Shown here: piece by piece, positions 34,381 to 42,912 of the stretch
Numbering within the stretch: position 1 is the first letter of the stretch
How the letters are laid out: each line of letters starts with the position of its first letter
Source: an uncultured Flavobacteriales bacterium
GTDB taxonomy: Bacteria > Bacteroidota > Bacteroidia > Flavobacteriales > Crocinitomicaceae
Length of the DNA: 64,000 nt
NCBI GenBank assembly: GCA_946480085.1
Contig: CAMLHZ010000001.1
Coordinates: 496,001 to 560,000 of the forward strand
Direction: 5' to 3'
The notes under the pieces: model-generated
What the model saw: only the letters and a program-made list of their open reading frames with translations
Databases searched by the model: none
Told to the model about the DNA's origin: nothing
Position numbers and translations under genes: made by a program

Positions 34381-35061
34381 ATGCCGAAAAATACTAAAGC
34401 CGGTTCCATAAGACCAGTGTTCTCAATGCTGATCTTATTTGGACCGGCTCTTATTTTAATATTAATTTCCAAAGTAGGTTGTGAGCACAAGTTCAAAACC
34501 TTAGATGATTACGGAGCTGTTCCGGCTTTCCACGCAAAATCTTCCCTTGGAAAAACATTAACGAATAAATCGTTCGAAGATAAAGTAGTGCTTTACACTA
34601 CAATTCAAACATCCTGCCCGGATACCTGCGCAACAGCAATTTGGTTTCTTGATCAATTGATCTATCAGCGCATCCGAACTAATGAAAAGAAATTAGGTCA
34701 CGTTCGAATCGTTTCTTTTGTAACGGATAAAGAGGGTAATCCTTCTACCGATCTCAAGCTTGTTCAATCTGTTCTTGCACGAAAAGTGGAAGGCTATGAC
34801 CCCAGAGTTTGGATGCTTGTAAGTGGTAATGTGGAAGATGTATACAACATCAAGCACAACGGTCAGTCCTTATTGCAAAAAGACAAAAAGTACTTTGCCG
34901 GAAAAGCGTTTACTGAGTTAATGCTGCTTGCTGATAAGAACAACCGTATTCGCATGGTTCTTTCCGCAAAATCAGAAAGTACAATTCGAACGATGCGCGA
35001 TCATATGGCGCTTCTGGAAAAGGAATACACAATGGCTCGTTACAAGGCCAAGAAAAAATAA
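34381..35061 (+). CDS. SCO1/SenC-like protein lacking the copper-binding histidine
   Basis: 226 residues with an N-terminal helix (about 13-30) and a thioredoxin-like SCO fold. The CxxxC pair is present (C79 and C83 in TSCPDTCAT). In the position where SCO proteins carry the third copper ligand (FAHSDG in the next gene, H188), this protein has KAFTEL, so His appears replaced by Phe177. Such a protein could act as a thiol reductase rather than a copper chaperone for subunit II. It is followed 3 bases later by a canonical SCO1. Confidence 0.75.
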   Translation: MPKNTKAGSIRPVFSMLILFGPALILILISKVGCEHKFKTLDDYGAVPAFHAKSSLGKTLTNKSFEDKVVLYTTIQTSCPDTCATAIWFLDQLIYQRIRTNEKKLGHVRIVSFVTDKEGNPSTDLKLVQSVLARKVEGYDPRVWMLVSGNVEDVYNIKHNGQSLLQKDKKYFAGKAFTELMLLADKNNRIRMVLSAKSESTIRTMRDHMALLEKEYTMARYKAKKK

Positions 35062-35064
35062 AGC

Positions 35065-35772
35065 ATGAAACTGTTGCTTCGACTCCGCTCAGCAACCACT
35101 GGTAGTTCCATTATTTTATGGACAGGGTTGTTCTTACTTGTATTGGTAACATCTTGCGAAGACAAAGCAAAACCTCGTGCACTTCCGTATTATGGGAATT
35201 ACGATGTGTATACTATCGAGAAGAATGGTAAACAGATCAATGACACTGTCTTCCCGAAGATTCCGTTTTTCTCTTATTTGAATCAGGATTCTGTTAGAAT
35301 TACTTCTAAGGATTTGAAAGGAAAGGTCTGGATCGCTAATTTCTTTTTTACTTCGTGTCCAAGTATTTGTCCACCAATGATGTCGCAAATGCGTCGTTTG
35401 AACGTGCTTACGAACGATGTGGAGAAAGAAGTGCAATTTATTTCCTTCTCTATAGATCCGAATAACGATAAACCTTATGTGCTTAAAAAGTACATTAAGA
35501 ACAACGGAATTTCAACGAAGAATTGGGTGTTGCTCACCGGAAACGAGAAGAAAACGCATAAACTGGGAGTTGACCACTTTATGGTTCACGCAAAGAAAGA
35601 TGCCATGGCTTCCGGTGGATTTGCTCATTCAGACGGAATGGTATTGGTTGACAAAGAGGGTTACGTTCGTGGAATTTATCTCGGAACACAAACGCCTCAG
35701 GTGGATCAGTTGAATATAGATTTACGAAAATTATTACGAATAGAATATGGAGTTGAATGCAAAGAAAAGTAA
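35065..35772 (+). CDS. SCO1/SenC family copper chaperone, lipoprotein
   Basis: 235 residues. The lipobox is LVTSC (lipid-linked Cys31). The SCO fold carries C98 and C102 in TSCPSICPP and H188 in FAHSDGMVLVD, the complete copper-binding set needed to deliver copper to the CuA site of oxidase subunit II. Codons 3-12 are made of a TCGA-family repeat (cttcgactccgctcagcaac), so the start of the signal peptide (LLLRLRSATT) derives from repeat DNA. No better downstream start is visible. Its end overlaps the next gene by 26 bases. Confidence 0.87.
   Translation: MKLLLRLRSATTGSSIILWTGLFLLVLVTSCEDKAKPRALPYYGNYDVYTIEKNGKQINDTVFPKIPFFSYLNQDSVRITSKDLKGKVWIANFFFTSCPSICPPMMSQMRRLNVLTNDVEKEVQFISFSIDPNNDKPYVLKKYIKNNGISTKNWVLLTGNEKKTHKLGVDHFMVHAKKDAMASGGFAHSDGMVLVDKEGYVRGIYLGTQTPQVDQLNIDLRKLLRIEYGVECKEK
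35071..35094. repeat. TCGA-family repeat within the SCO1 coding start
   Basis: The stretch tgcttcgactccgctcagca matches the arm found between genes elsewhere, but here it is translated as part of the SCO1 signal peptide. Confidence 0.65.
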
Positions 35773-36319
35773 GAACCTTAGAAAATTAATCATAGTTCTT
35801 TCAGTTGTAATTCCGGTAGCAGTAGCAGCATTGTTTGTCATCAAGATTCCTGGAATCAACTTGAGTTTTTTACCACCTATTTATGCTGGAATTAATGGTT
35901 TAACAGCTGTGTTATTGGTGCTTGCATTGATTTTTGTGAAGCAGCGAAAATTGAAATTGCATGAGAATGTAATCAAAGTTTGTATGGGACTTTCTGTTCT
36001 ATTCTTGCTTTGTTATGTGGCATATCACATGTGTTCAGACACCACTTATTTTGGTGATATCAATAAGGATGGGAAAATTGACGAGTTGGAAAAAGCAGCT
36101 CGTTCGGCTACGGCATATGGAATCTATTCGTTCATTCTATTGACGCATATCTTGCTAAGTATTGTTGTAATTCCAATGGTTTTGTTTTCTTACTTACACG
36201 CTTGGGAAGGTAACTTCGACAAACACAAAAAGTGGACAAAGATCACATGGCCAATTTGGTTTTATGTGGCTGTAACGGGAGTTGTGGTTTACTTTATGAT
36301 TTCTCCTTTTTACGCTTAA
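35747..36319 (+). CDS. DUF420 (CtaM-like) membrane protein with an EF-hand-like loop
   Basis: 190 residues with four helices (about 12-32, 46-64, 76-96, 121-145) and a last one near 170-187. Conserved histidines occur in HENV, YVAYHMC, THILL and YLHAW, as in DUF420 proteins linked to oxidase assembly. Between helices 3 and 4 there is a segment DINKDGKIDELE (104-115) that matches a calcium-binding EF-hand loop at positions 1, 3, 5, 9 and 12. Last gene of the oxidase operon. Confidence 0.82.
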   Translation: MELNAKKSKNLRKLIIVLSVVIPVAVAALFVIKIPGINLSFLPPIYAGINGLTAVLLVLALIFVKQRKLKLHENVIKVCMGLSVLFLLCYVAYHMCSDTTYFGDINKDGKIDELEKAARSATAYGIYSFILLTHILLSIVVIPMVLFSYLHAWEGNFDKHKKWTKITWPIWFYVAVTGVVVYFMISPFYA

Positions 36320-36327
36320 GTTGGTTC

Positions 36328-36469
36328 TCTCGACTCCGCTCGATAACCTTTCTGGTATCGTTTGCAAGTCTGAATAATTTTAAAAATTGGATAGTCGGTC
36401 ATTGATCGCTTTGATAAAGTTAATCAATGGAAAGTTAAGCGGAAGGTCATCGAGCGTAGTCGAGATGCC
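36328..36469. repeat. TCGA-family palindrome between convergent genes
   Basis: Left arm tctcgactccgctcgataa, then cctt (36328-36350); right arm aaggtcatcgagcgtagtc, then gagatgcc (36443-36469). The arms are near-exact inverses about 92 bases apart and lie between the DUF420 and DUF6089 genes, which converge here. Same design as 24369-24445 with a longer spacer. Confidence 0.7.
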
Positions 36470-36473
36470 GACA

Positions 36474-37301
36474 CTACTGCGCCGGCGCCGGACAAGCCTT
36501 ATTCCCTGATAAACGGAACGAAAGTCCAATTCCCGCAAACACGTACCAATCTCTTGAAGTTGGATTTCCACGTTGACCAAATCGGCTTCCATCCAAACTT
36601 CTGTTGCTTAAATCTGCCGCCATTGGACCATTCTCGGCAAGAATAACAGCTGGATCTGCGTAACGATAAGCGTGAACGTCATCCAAATAATCAGAGAACA
36701 TAAAACGAATTCCATATTCTCCGTTAAGCGCAATATTTTTAGAAATACTTACACGGAAACCAACGCCGAGAGGAATATTCATTTGTAAAGTAGAATATTT
36801 TCCTCTGCTGTTTGCTGTTGTTCCCTGACCTTCAGTTCCTAGAGGTTGTAAGTCGACCAAATCTCCATTGTAATCGGCTTGAGGATTAATCTTCGTCAAA
36901 CCAATTTCGGCTAACAAATAAGCGGTTCCTCTGTAACGCTTGTGTCCAATTTCAAAAGGGAAATAAGTGAACTCAATTCCAGTTGCAAATTCGTAAAGAT
37001 CCGTTTGAAAGGAAAGATTTCGGTTCTTATTTAAACCTCTTTTCGATTCGCTATCGTAGCCTTCAATAAATCCATATGTAAAATTGAATTTATAGGCTAA
37101 ACGTGAATGAATGTTGTAACGATAGAAAATTTGCCCGGCAAGGTTGCTGTTATTGAAATGCTTCTGGTTCAAGTCGCCAATGTAGTACGAAACACCACCA
37201 AGCACGCCCAATTCAGAGCGCGACCAATTGTTGTGTTGGTGTGCTTTCTGTCCAAGTGCAAAGCTGGAAATGAATATAAAACAAGCAAGAATTACCCGCA
37301 T
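36474..37301 (-). CDS. DUF6089 family outer-membrane protein
   Basis: 275 residues, signal peptide about 1-17 (ends FALGQ). The features SELGVLGGVSYYIGDLN, FNFTYGFIEGYDSESKRGLNKNRNLSF, FEIGHKRYRGTAYLLAEIG and NIALNGEYGIRFMFSDYLDDV are characteristic of the DUF6089 beta-barrel family of Bacteroidota, whose function is unknown. It is 31 bases from the asd stop, so it may be cotranscribed with asd. Confidence 0.82.
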   Translation of the reverse strand: MRVILACFIFISSFALGQKAHQHNNWSRSELGVLGGVSYYIGDLNQKHFNNSNLAGQIFYRYNIHSRLAYKFNFTYGFIEGYDSESKRGLNKNRNLSFQTDLYEFATGIEFTYFPFEIGHKRYRGTAYLLAEIGLTKINPQADYNGDLVDLQPLGTEGQGTTANSRGKYSTLQMNIPLGVGFRVSISKNIALNGEYGIRFMFSDYLDDVHAYRYADPAVILAENGPMAADLSNRSLDGSRFGQRGNPTSRDWYVFAGIGLSFRLSGNKACPAPAQ

Positions 37302-37332
37302 AGATCAGTATAACGTATAAACAACGAAAAAA

Positions 37333-38325
37333 TTACGCTGGAAGTAAACCTTTTTTTATCAAAGTCTCACCAATTTGTACCGCATTTGTTGCAGCACCTT
37401 TTCTTAAGTTGTCGGCCACAATCCACATGTTCAATGTTTTTTCCTGACTTTCGTCTCTTCTCAATCGACCCACAAACACATCGTCTTTCGCTTCTGCAAA
37501 GCGAGGCATTGGGTAAGAATTGTTTGCCGGATCGTCTTGAAGCGTGATTCCTTCAGTAGAAGCGAGTAAGTTTCTTACATCATTCAAATCGTACTCGTTT
37601 TCAAATTCTACGTTTACAGCTTCTGAATGCCCACCAACAACCGGAACGCGCACTGCAGTTGCAGTCACGTTGATTGAAGGATCAAGAATTTTCTTCGTTT
37701 CCTTCGTCAGCTTCATTTCTTCTTTTGTGTAACCGTTATCTAAAAAGGAATCACATGCAGGAATACAGTTTTTATCAATTGGATAGTTATAAGCCATTTC
37801 TCCGGTAACACCAGCGCGCTCATTTTCCAATTGTTGAACCGCTTTAACTCCTGTTCCTGTAATACTTTGGTACGTGGAAACAACTACACGTTTGATTTTG
37901 TATTTCTTGTGAAGAGGGGCCAAGGCCATTAATAACTGAATGGTGCTACAGTTTGGATTTGCAATGATTTTATCTTTTGCTTCCAACAGATCACCATTGA
38001 TTTCCGGAACAATCAAACGTTTGTCTTCGTGCATACGCCAAGCTGAACTGTTATCAATAACTGTTGTTCCAACTTCAGCAAATTTCGGAGCCCATTCCAA
38101 AGAAGTTTCACCACCAGCTGAAAAAATAGCAACATCCGGTTTCATTGCAACTGCAGTAGATAATGCAACAACGTCAAAATCCTTTCCCTTATAATTCACC
38201 TTCTTACCCACAGATTTCTCTGAAGCTACAGGAATTAACTCTGAAACTGGAAAATTACGTTCGTTTAAAACTTCTAACATTACTTGTCCTACCATCCCGG
38301 TAGCACCCACTACAGCTACTCTCAT
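37333..38325 (-). CDS. asd: Aspartate-semialdehyde dehydrogenase
   Basis: 330 residues from ATG 38325 (MRVAVVGATGMVGQ); an upstream start at 38439 would add 38 residues not found in the family. It has the NADP-binding GATGMVG loop, the nucleophile C126 in NPNCSTIQL, and the substrate histidine in GGHSEAVNVEF. It reduces aspartyl phosphate to the semialdehyde, the branch point to lysine/diaminopimelate, threonine and methionine. Confidence 0.94.
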   Translation of the reverse strand: MRVAVVGATGMVGQVMLEVLNERNFPVSELIPVASEKSVGKKVNYKGKDFDVVALSTAVAMKPDVAIFSAGGETSLEWAPKFAEVGTTVIDNSSAWRMHEDKRLIVPEINGDLLEAKDKIIANPNCSTIQLLMALAPLHKKYKIKRVVVSTYQSITGTGVKAVQQLENERAGVTGEMAYNYPIDKNCIPACDSFLDNGYTKEEMKLTKETKKILDPSINVTATAVRVPVVGGHSEAVNVEFENEYDLNDVRNLLASTEGITLQDDPANNSYPMPRFAEAKDDVFVGRLRRDESQEKTLNMWIVADNLRKGAATNAVQIGETLIKKGLLPA

Positions 38326-38415
38326 CTCGTTTAAAATTGATGCCGTAAATGTAAGGACAACTCGCGACTTTGTATCCACATCTTTCACCCAAAAAATCAT
38401 ATAAAATAAAATTCT

Positions 38416-38423
38416 TACCTTTG
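38416..38423 (+). promoter_or_regulatory. Possible -7 promoter box upstream of the DEAD-box gene
   Basis: TACCTTTG fits TAnnTTTG. It lies 123 bases before the helicase ATG, implying a 5' leader of more than 100 bases, which is long for this phylum. Confidence 0.45.
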
Positions 38424-38546
38424 TACACTTCTTGTTCATATAGAATGTGCTGATAGTTACTTCATATTACCAAGAAAGTCCCGATTGTGAATGGTGTAAA
38501 GTGCACCAGACGTGACATCCGCTCGGATTACGATACATAAAAACAA

Positions 38547-39680
38547 ATGTTTTTTAAAGATTTAAACTTGAGTGCCAATTTATTGGACGCTCTCGAACAA
38601 GTTGGTTATACATCACCAACCCCTATTCAAGAACAATCTATTCCACCGATTCTAGAAGGAAAAGATATTTTCGGTTGTGCCCAAACAGGAACTGGAAAAA
38701 CCGCAGCTTTTGCACTTCCAATTCTTCAACTTTTAGAGCCAACAGAGTTCGTAAAAGGAAAACGAAAAATTAGAGCATTGGTTTTAGCTCCAACTCGCGA
38801 GTTAGCCATTCAAATTCATGAAAGCTTCAAAGAATACGGTAAGCATTCTAAATTGAGAACTTGTGTCATTTTTGGTGGAGTTTCTCAACACAAACAGGTA
38901 AACCAGTTGAATGCTGGTGTAGATATTCTAATTGCTACTACTGGTCGTTTATTAGACCTAATGGGACAAGGATATATTTCTCTTTCGAACGTTGAGCGTT
39001 TTGTTCTTGACGAGGCAGACAGAATGTTGGATATGGGATTTATTCATGATATCAAGCGCATTCTTCCAAAACTTCCGGGGAGAAAACAAAGTATATTTTT
39101 CTCGGCAACAGTTTCTCCGGAGATCAAGAAATTTGCAGGAACAATTTTGTATGATCCAGTAAGTGTTCAGGTTACACCTGTTTCATCTACTGTTGATGTT
39201 ATTGACCAAAGCGTTTACTATGCAGAGAAAACGGAGAAAGTTGAATTGTTGAAACAAGTAGTTCATTCGCACGACATCGAGCATGCAATTGTGTTTTCGA
39301 GAACGAAACACGGCGCAGATCGAATTGCCAGAAACCTGAATAAAGTAGGTGTGAAAGCTGAAGCTATTCATGGAAACAAATCACAGAACAATCGTCAGAG
39401 AGTGTTGGAAGCGTTTAAAAATCGCGAGATCAATATTCTGGTTGCAACGGATATTGCGGCTCGTGGAATTGACGTTGACAGCTTGAGTCACGTGATCAAT
39501 TACGATTTACCGGAGGTTGCTGAAACATACGTGCACCGTATTGGAAGAACGGGTAGAGCAGGAGCAAGTGGCGTTGCCATTTCGTTTTGTGCACAGGATG
39601 AAAAAGGTTATTTGAAAAGCATCGTAAAGATGATCAACAAGAACATTCCGGATGGAAAAGCCTTAACATCAAATAAATAA
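38547..39680 (+). CDS. DEAD-box ATP-dependent RNA helicase, RhlE-like
   Basis: 377 residues: Q motif FKDLNLSANLLDALEQVGYTSPTPIQ (in parts), P-loop AQTGTGKT with K51, PTRELAIQ, DEAD in VLDEADRMLDMGF, SAT, and in the second RecA domain ATDIAARGIDVDSL and HRIGRTGRAG. It lacks the long basic C-terminal tail of many RhlE/DeaD proteins. It unwinds RNA in ribosome assembly or mRNA decay. The long predicted leader could allow temperature or autoregulation, as for other DEAD-box genes. Confidence 0.92.
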   Translation: MFFKDLNLSANLLDALEQVGYTSPTPIQEQSIPPILEGKDIFGCAQTGTGKTAAFALPILQLLEPTEFVKGKRKIRALVLAPTRELAIQIHESFKEYGKHSKLRTCVIFGGVSQHKQVNQLNAGVDILIATTGRLLDLMGQGYISLSNVERFVLDEADRMLDMGFIHDIKRILPKLPGRKQSIFFSATVSPEIKKFAGTILYDPVSVQVTPVSSTVDVIDQSVYYAEKTEKVELLKQVVHSHDIEHAIVFSRTKHGADRIARNLNKVGVKAEAIHGNKSQNNRQRVLEAFKNREINILVATDIAARGIDVDSLSHVINYDLPEVAETYVHRIGRTGRAGASGVAISFCAQDEKGYLKSIVKMINKNIPDGKALTSNK

Positions 39681-39748
39681 TAGCATTACAATTCTTTTAC
39701 GAATTCAAATCGTACCGTTTTCATATCTTTAGTGCACAACTACAGAGA

Positions 39749-42325
39749 ATGAAGACGGTATTTTTTTTACTCTTACTTTTTACAACAGGAAAATCCTTTT
39801 CTCAAGTCACCGACCAGTTTACAGATGGTGATTTTACCGCCAATCCTGTCTGGAATGGAACAACTTCGGTTTACATTGTAAACGCTTCACAACAACTTCA
39901 GTTGAATAATCCAGGCCTGGCAGCAACTTCGTATTTGTCGTTGCCTCATGCTCTTGCGGATCTGAACACGAAAGAATGGAACTTCTGGTATTCACAAACC
40001 TTTGCGCCATCCTCAGCAAATTATGGTCGATTTTATTTGACTTCGTCCTCAGCAGATTTGACGACTAATCCAGACGGGTTTTACCTTCAATTTGGTGAAG
40101 CAGGTGCTACAGATGCTGTACGTTTATTCAAATCTGTAGGTGGTGTTTCTACACAGATTTGCGCTACTCCCGACGGATTGATTGCAGCTAGCTTTGCTGT
40201 TGGAATTCGTGTAACACGAGACAATGCAGGCAATTGGAAATTGTTTGTTGATGCTGCAGGAGGAACGAATTATGGGAGTCCATACTTGGGAACGGATGCT
40301 ACAAACCTTATTGGTACACACAGCGGTGTTCTGGCGGTTTATACGGCGTCGAATGCTACCAAATTCTATTTGGACAATTTGTACATCGGAAATGAGATCT
40401 TTGATGTGGTGGCCCCAACTTTATTGAGCGCAACACCAATCGATGCAACACACGTGGATGTTCTGTTCAGCGAACCTGTTGCCGGAACTGCCATTCTGCA
40501 AAACTCAAATTATTCATTGACTCCGTCAAATGCTGTTTCTGCTGTTTCGCAAGACGGAACAAATCTGGCGTTGATGCATTTGACATTAACGAATCCAATG
40601 CCTAATGGTCAAAATTATCAGTTAACGGTAACTTCTTTCGAAGATGGAGTTGGAAACACGGCTGGTCCAGCAAGCACAAACTTCCAATATTTAGTTGGCG
40701 AAATTGCGGTAAAAGGCGATATCATTATCAACGAGTTTTTCGCGGACCCCTCACCAGTTATTGGTTTGCCAGAACTGGAATTTGTAGAAATTTACAATCG
40801 AAGTACGAAATACATTGATTTGACAGGATGGAAATTGGGCGACGCATCAGCCAATGGAACGATTAGCGGTGGATTTATTGGTCCGAATGAATACCGGATT
40901 TTGTGTGCAACAAGCTCGGTTCCGGAATATGCCGGAAGTATAGCCGTTACAAGTTTCCCAAGTTTAAATAACAGCGGTGACGATATTGTTTTAATGTTGA
41001 GTGATCTAACCTTGATCGACAAAATTTCTTACACAGATGATTGGTATCTTGATGAAGTTAAACAAGATGGAGGATTTACTTTAGAGTTGATCAATCCCAA
41101 TGATCCGTGTTCAGATGCATCCAATTGGATTGCGAGTAATGCTGCAAATGGCGGAACTCCTGGAACAGTGAACAGCGTTTACAATACTACTCCGGATACT
41201 CAGGCACCTATGTTGCTTTCAGTAAATGCATTCGCACCAAACTATGTAGAAGTAACGTTTAGCGAAGGAATGGATTCAACGTCTTTGGCAAATTCGTTAA
41301 TAAATACGGTAGCACCATTAACTGTAAATCAAATTCAGGTACCAACGCTATTTTCGAATACAGTAACAATTACGTTTAACGAAAACATTGCAGCTAGTCA
41401 GATTTATACAATTAGCATTGGGAATGTTTCCGATTGTTGGTTGAATACCACAAATGTTTCAGGCGAATTCGCATTGGCAGAAGTTGCTGTGGCTGGCGAT
41501 TTGGTCATCAACGAATTGCTTTTTGATCCGGCAACCGGCGGAAGCGATTTTATTGAACTCTACAATACTTCACAGAAAGTGATTAACCTGAAGGATGCAG
41601 TGATTTCCAATTTTGACGACGATACAATTTCGAATCCGCATATTGTTAATGACAACTACTTTGTATTCCCGGGCGATTACGTCGTATTAACTCCTGATAG
41701 TCTTTATCAGAAAAATGTCTTTAGTTCTTATGTGTCCGGAACGTTCTATCAAATGACCTTACCAGCTATGAACAATGATTCAGGAACGGTTTACGTCATT
41801 GTAAATGATGCCATTATTGATAAGGTTTCTTACTTCGAAGATTGGCATTTTGGTTTGGTGGACGAGACAGAGAACAAAACGTTGGAGCGAATAAATCCGC
41901 TGGGAAATTCAGATTCAAAGGACAATTGGCACACCGCTTCAGAGCCCGTTGGATTTGGTACACCGGGAAGACAAAATTCCCAATATCAAGTGGTAGTTCA
42001 GAACGGTGATTTTGCGGCAAATGAACCTGTTTTTTCTCCGGATAATGATGGCTATCAAGATGTAATGTTGTTTAATTACGCATTTGCTGAGCCCGAGCTT
42101 TTGGCCACGGTTATTATCTACGATGATCAGGGGAGAGAGGTTAAGACGCTGTTTAAGAATGAGTTAATGGATGTTAAAGGAACTTTTTCATGGAATGGCT
42201 TAAATGATGAGGAGATTAAGGCAGGGCTTGGTGTTTACCTTGCTGTGATTGAAGCCTTTGCGATAGATGGAAATCAAAAATTTGTTAAAAGAATTGCATT
42301 TACTCTTGCAGGTAAACTTAACTAA
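39749..42325 (+). CDS. Secreted lamin-tail-domain protein with FlgD-like C-terminus
   Basis: 858 residues. Signal peptide about 1-19 (ends SFSQ); N-terminal concanavalin-like region (about 20-215); an SbsA Ig-like domain (APTLLSATPIDATHVDVLFSEPV); a first lamin-tail domain (DIIINEFFADPSP, YIDLTGWKLGD, about 325-450); a second Ig-like domain (VEVTFSEGMDSTSL); a second lamin-tail domain (LVINELLFDPATGGSDFIELYN); and a FlgD-like Ig region with FSPDNDGYQDV, IYDDQGREVKTLF and LGVYLAVIEAF. A surface or extracellular role is likely. The domain layout is common in Bacteroidota T9SS cargo, although no canonical type A or B tail is obvious. Confidence 0.8.
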   Translation: MKTVFFLLLLFTTGKSFSQVTDQFTDGDFTANPVWNGTTSVYIVNASQQLQLNNPGLAATSYLSLPHALADLNTKEWNFWYSQTFAPSSANYGRFYLTSSSADLTTNPDGFYLQFGEAGATDAVRLFKSVGGVSTQICATPDGLIAASFAVGIRVTRDNAGNWKLFVDAAGGTNYGSPYLGTDATNLIGTHSGVLAVYTASNATKFYLDNLYIGNEIFDVVAPTLLSATPIDATHVDVLFSEPVAGTAILQNSNYSLTPSNAVSAVSQDGTNLALMHLTLTNPMPNGQNYQLTVTSFEDGVGNTAGPASTNFQYLVGEIAVKGDIIINEFFADPSPVIGLPELEFVEIYNRSTKYIDLTGWKLGDASANGTISGGFIGPNEYRILCATSSVPEYAGSIAVTSFPSLNNSGDDIVLMLSDLTLIDKISYTDDWYLDEVKQDGGFTLELINPNDPCSDASNWIASNAANGGTPGTVNSVYNTTPDTQAPMLLSVNAFAPNYVEVTFSEGMDSTSLANSLINTVAPLTVNQIQVPTLFSNTVTITFNENIAASQIYTISIGNVSDCWLNTTNVSGEFALAEVAVAGDLVINELLFDPATGGSDFIELYNTSQKVINLKDAVISNFDDDTISNPHIVNDNYFVFPGDYVVLTPDSLYQKNVFSSYVSGTFYQMTLPAMNNDSGTVYVIVNDAIIDKVSYFEDWHFGLVDETENKTLERINPLGNSDSKDNWHTASEPVGFGTPGRQNSQYQVVVQNGDFAANEPVFSPDNDGYQDVMLFNYAFAEPELLATVIIYDDQGREVKTLFKNELMDVKGTFSWNGLNDEEIKAGLGVYLAVIEAFAIDGNQKFVKRIAFTLAGKLN

Positions 42326-42361
42326 CTATATATTTAGATCAGGTTATTAACAAAGTGAGTT

Positions 42362-42844
42362 ATGAAAAGTGCAGTATTATTAGTGTTGATGACAGCGATG
42401 GTTTCCGTGTCATCATACGGACAAAACTACAAAACAGCGATTGGTATTAAAGGTGGATTTCCATATTATGGAACGCTAGACATTAAACATGATTTTGGTG
42501 GTGGTTTTGGAGAATTTAGAATTGGCGGTGGAAGTCGCGATTGGTTTATTCAAGGGTTGTATGAGAAAAACTACGGCATCAGTGGTGGTTTGGAATGGTA
42601 TTGGGGTGTAGGTGCGCATGTTGGATTTTGGAATTATGGTCCAGGATATAACGGTTACTACTACAAAGGAAAATACTACGGGAACTCATCGTACGTTGGT
42701 TTAGACGGTGTTTTAGGTTTGGAGTATACCTTCGAAGCAATACCTCTGAACGTGGCAGTAGATTTTGGCCCATCATTTAATGGTTATCCTTATGGATACT
42801 TGTATTGGGGAGGTGCTTTAGCAGCCCGATTCGCGATAAAGTAA
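42362..42844 (+). CDS. Small Gly/Tyr-rich outer-membrane protein
   Basis: 160 residues, signal peptide about 1-20 (ends SSYGQ). The mature part is Gly, Tyr and Trp rich (GWYWGVGAHVGFWNYGPG-like segments, YYYKGKYYGNSSYVGLDG) and ends with a barrel strand AALAARFAIK preceded by YLYWGG. It resembles small eight-stranded barrels. Function unknown. Thirty-six bases after the lamin-tail gene and just before a terminator. Confidence 0.65.
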   Translation: MKSAVLLVLMTAMVSVSSYGQNYKTAIGIKGGFPYYGTLDIKHDFGGGFGEFRIGGGSRDWFIQGLYEKNYGISGGLEWYWGVGAHVGFWNYGPGYNGYYYKGKYYGNSSYVGLDGVLGLEYTFEAIPLNVAVDFGPSFNGYPYGYLYWGGALAARFAIK

Positions 42845-42851
42845 ACACATT

Positions 42852-42884
42852 AAAAAAGGGATGAATAAATTTCATCCCTTTTTT
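42852..42884. terminator. Bidirectional terminator between convergent genes
   Basis: A 14-bp perfect stem (aaaaaagggatgaa/ttcatccctttttt) with a 5-base loop gives a T-run on both strands. It stops the small barrel gene (plus) and pyk (minus). Confidence 0.85.
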
Positions 42885-42912
42885 ATTTCTCATTGAAAGC
42901 ATCCACTTTCTC

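Noticed and set aside
38326..38439. N-terminal extension of aspartate-semialdehyde dehydrogenase
   Set aside because: The family starts at MRVAVVGATG; the extra codons run through the likely promoter region.
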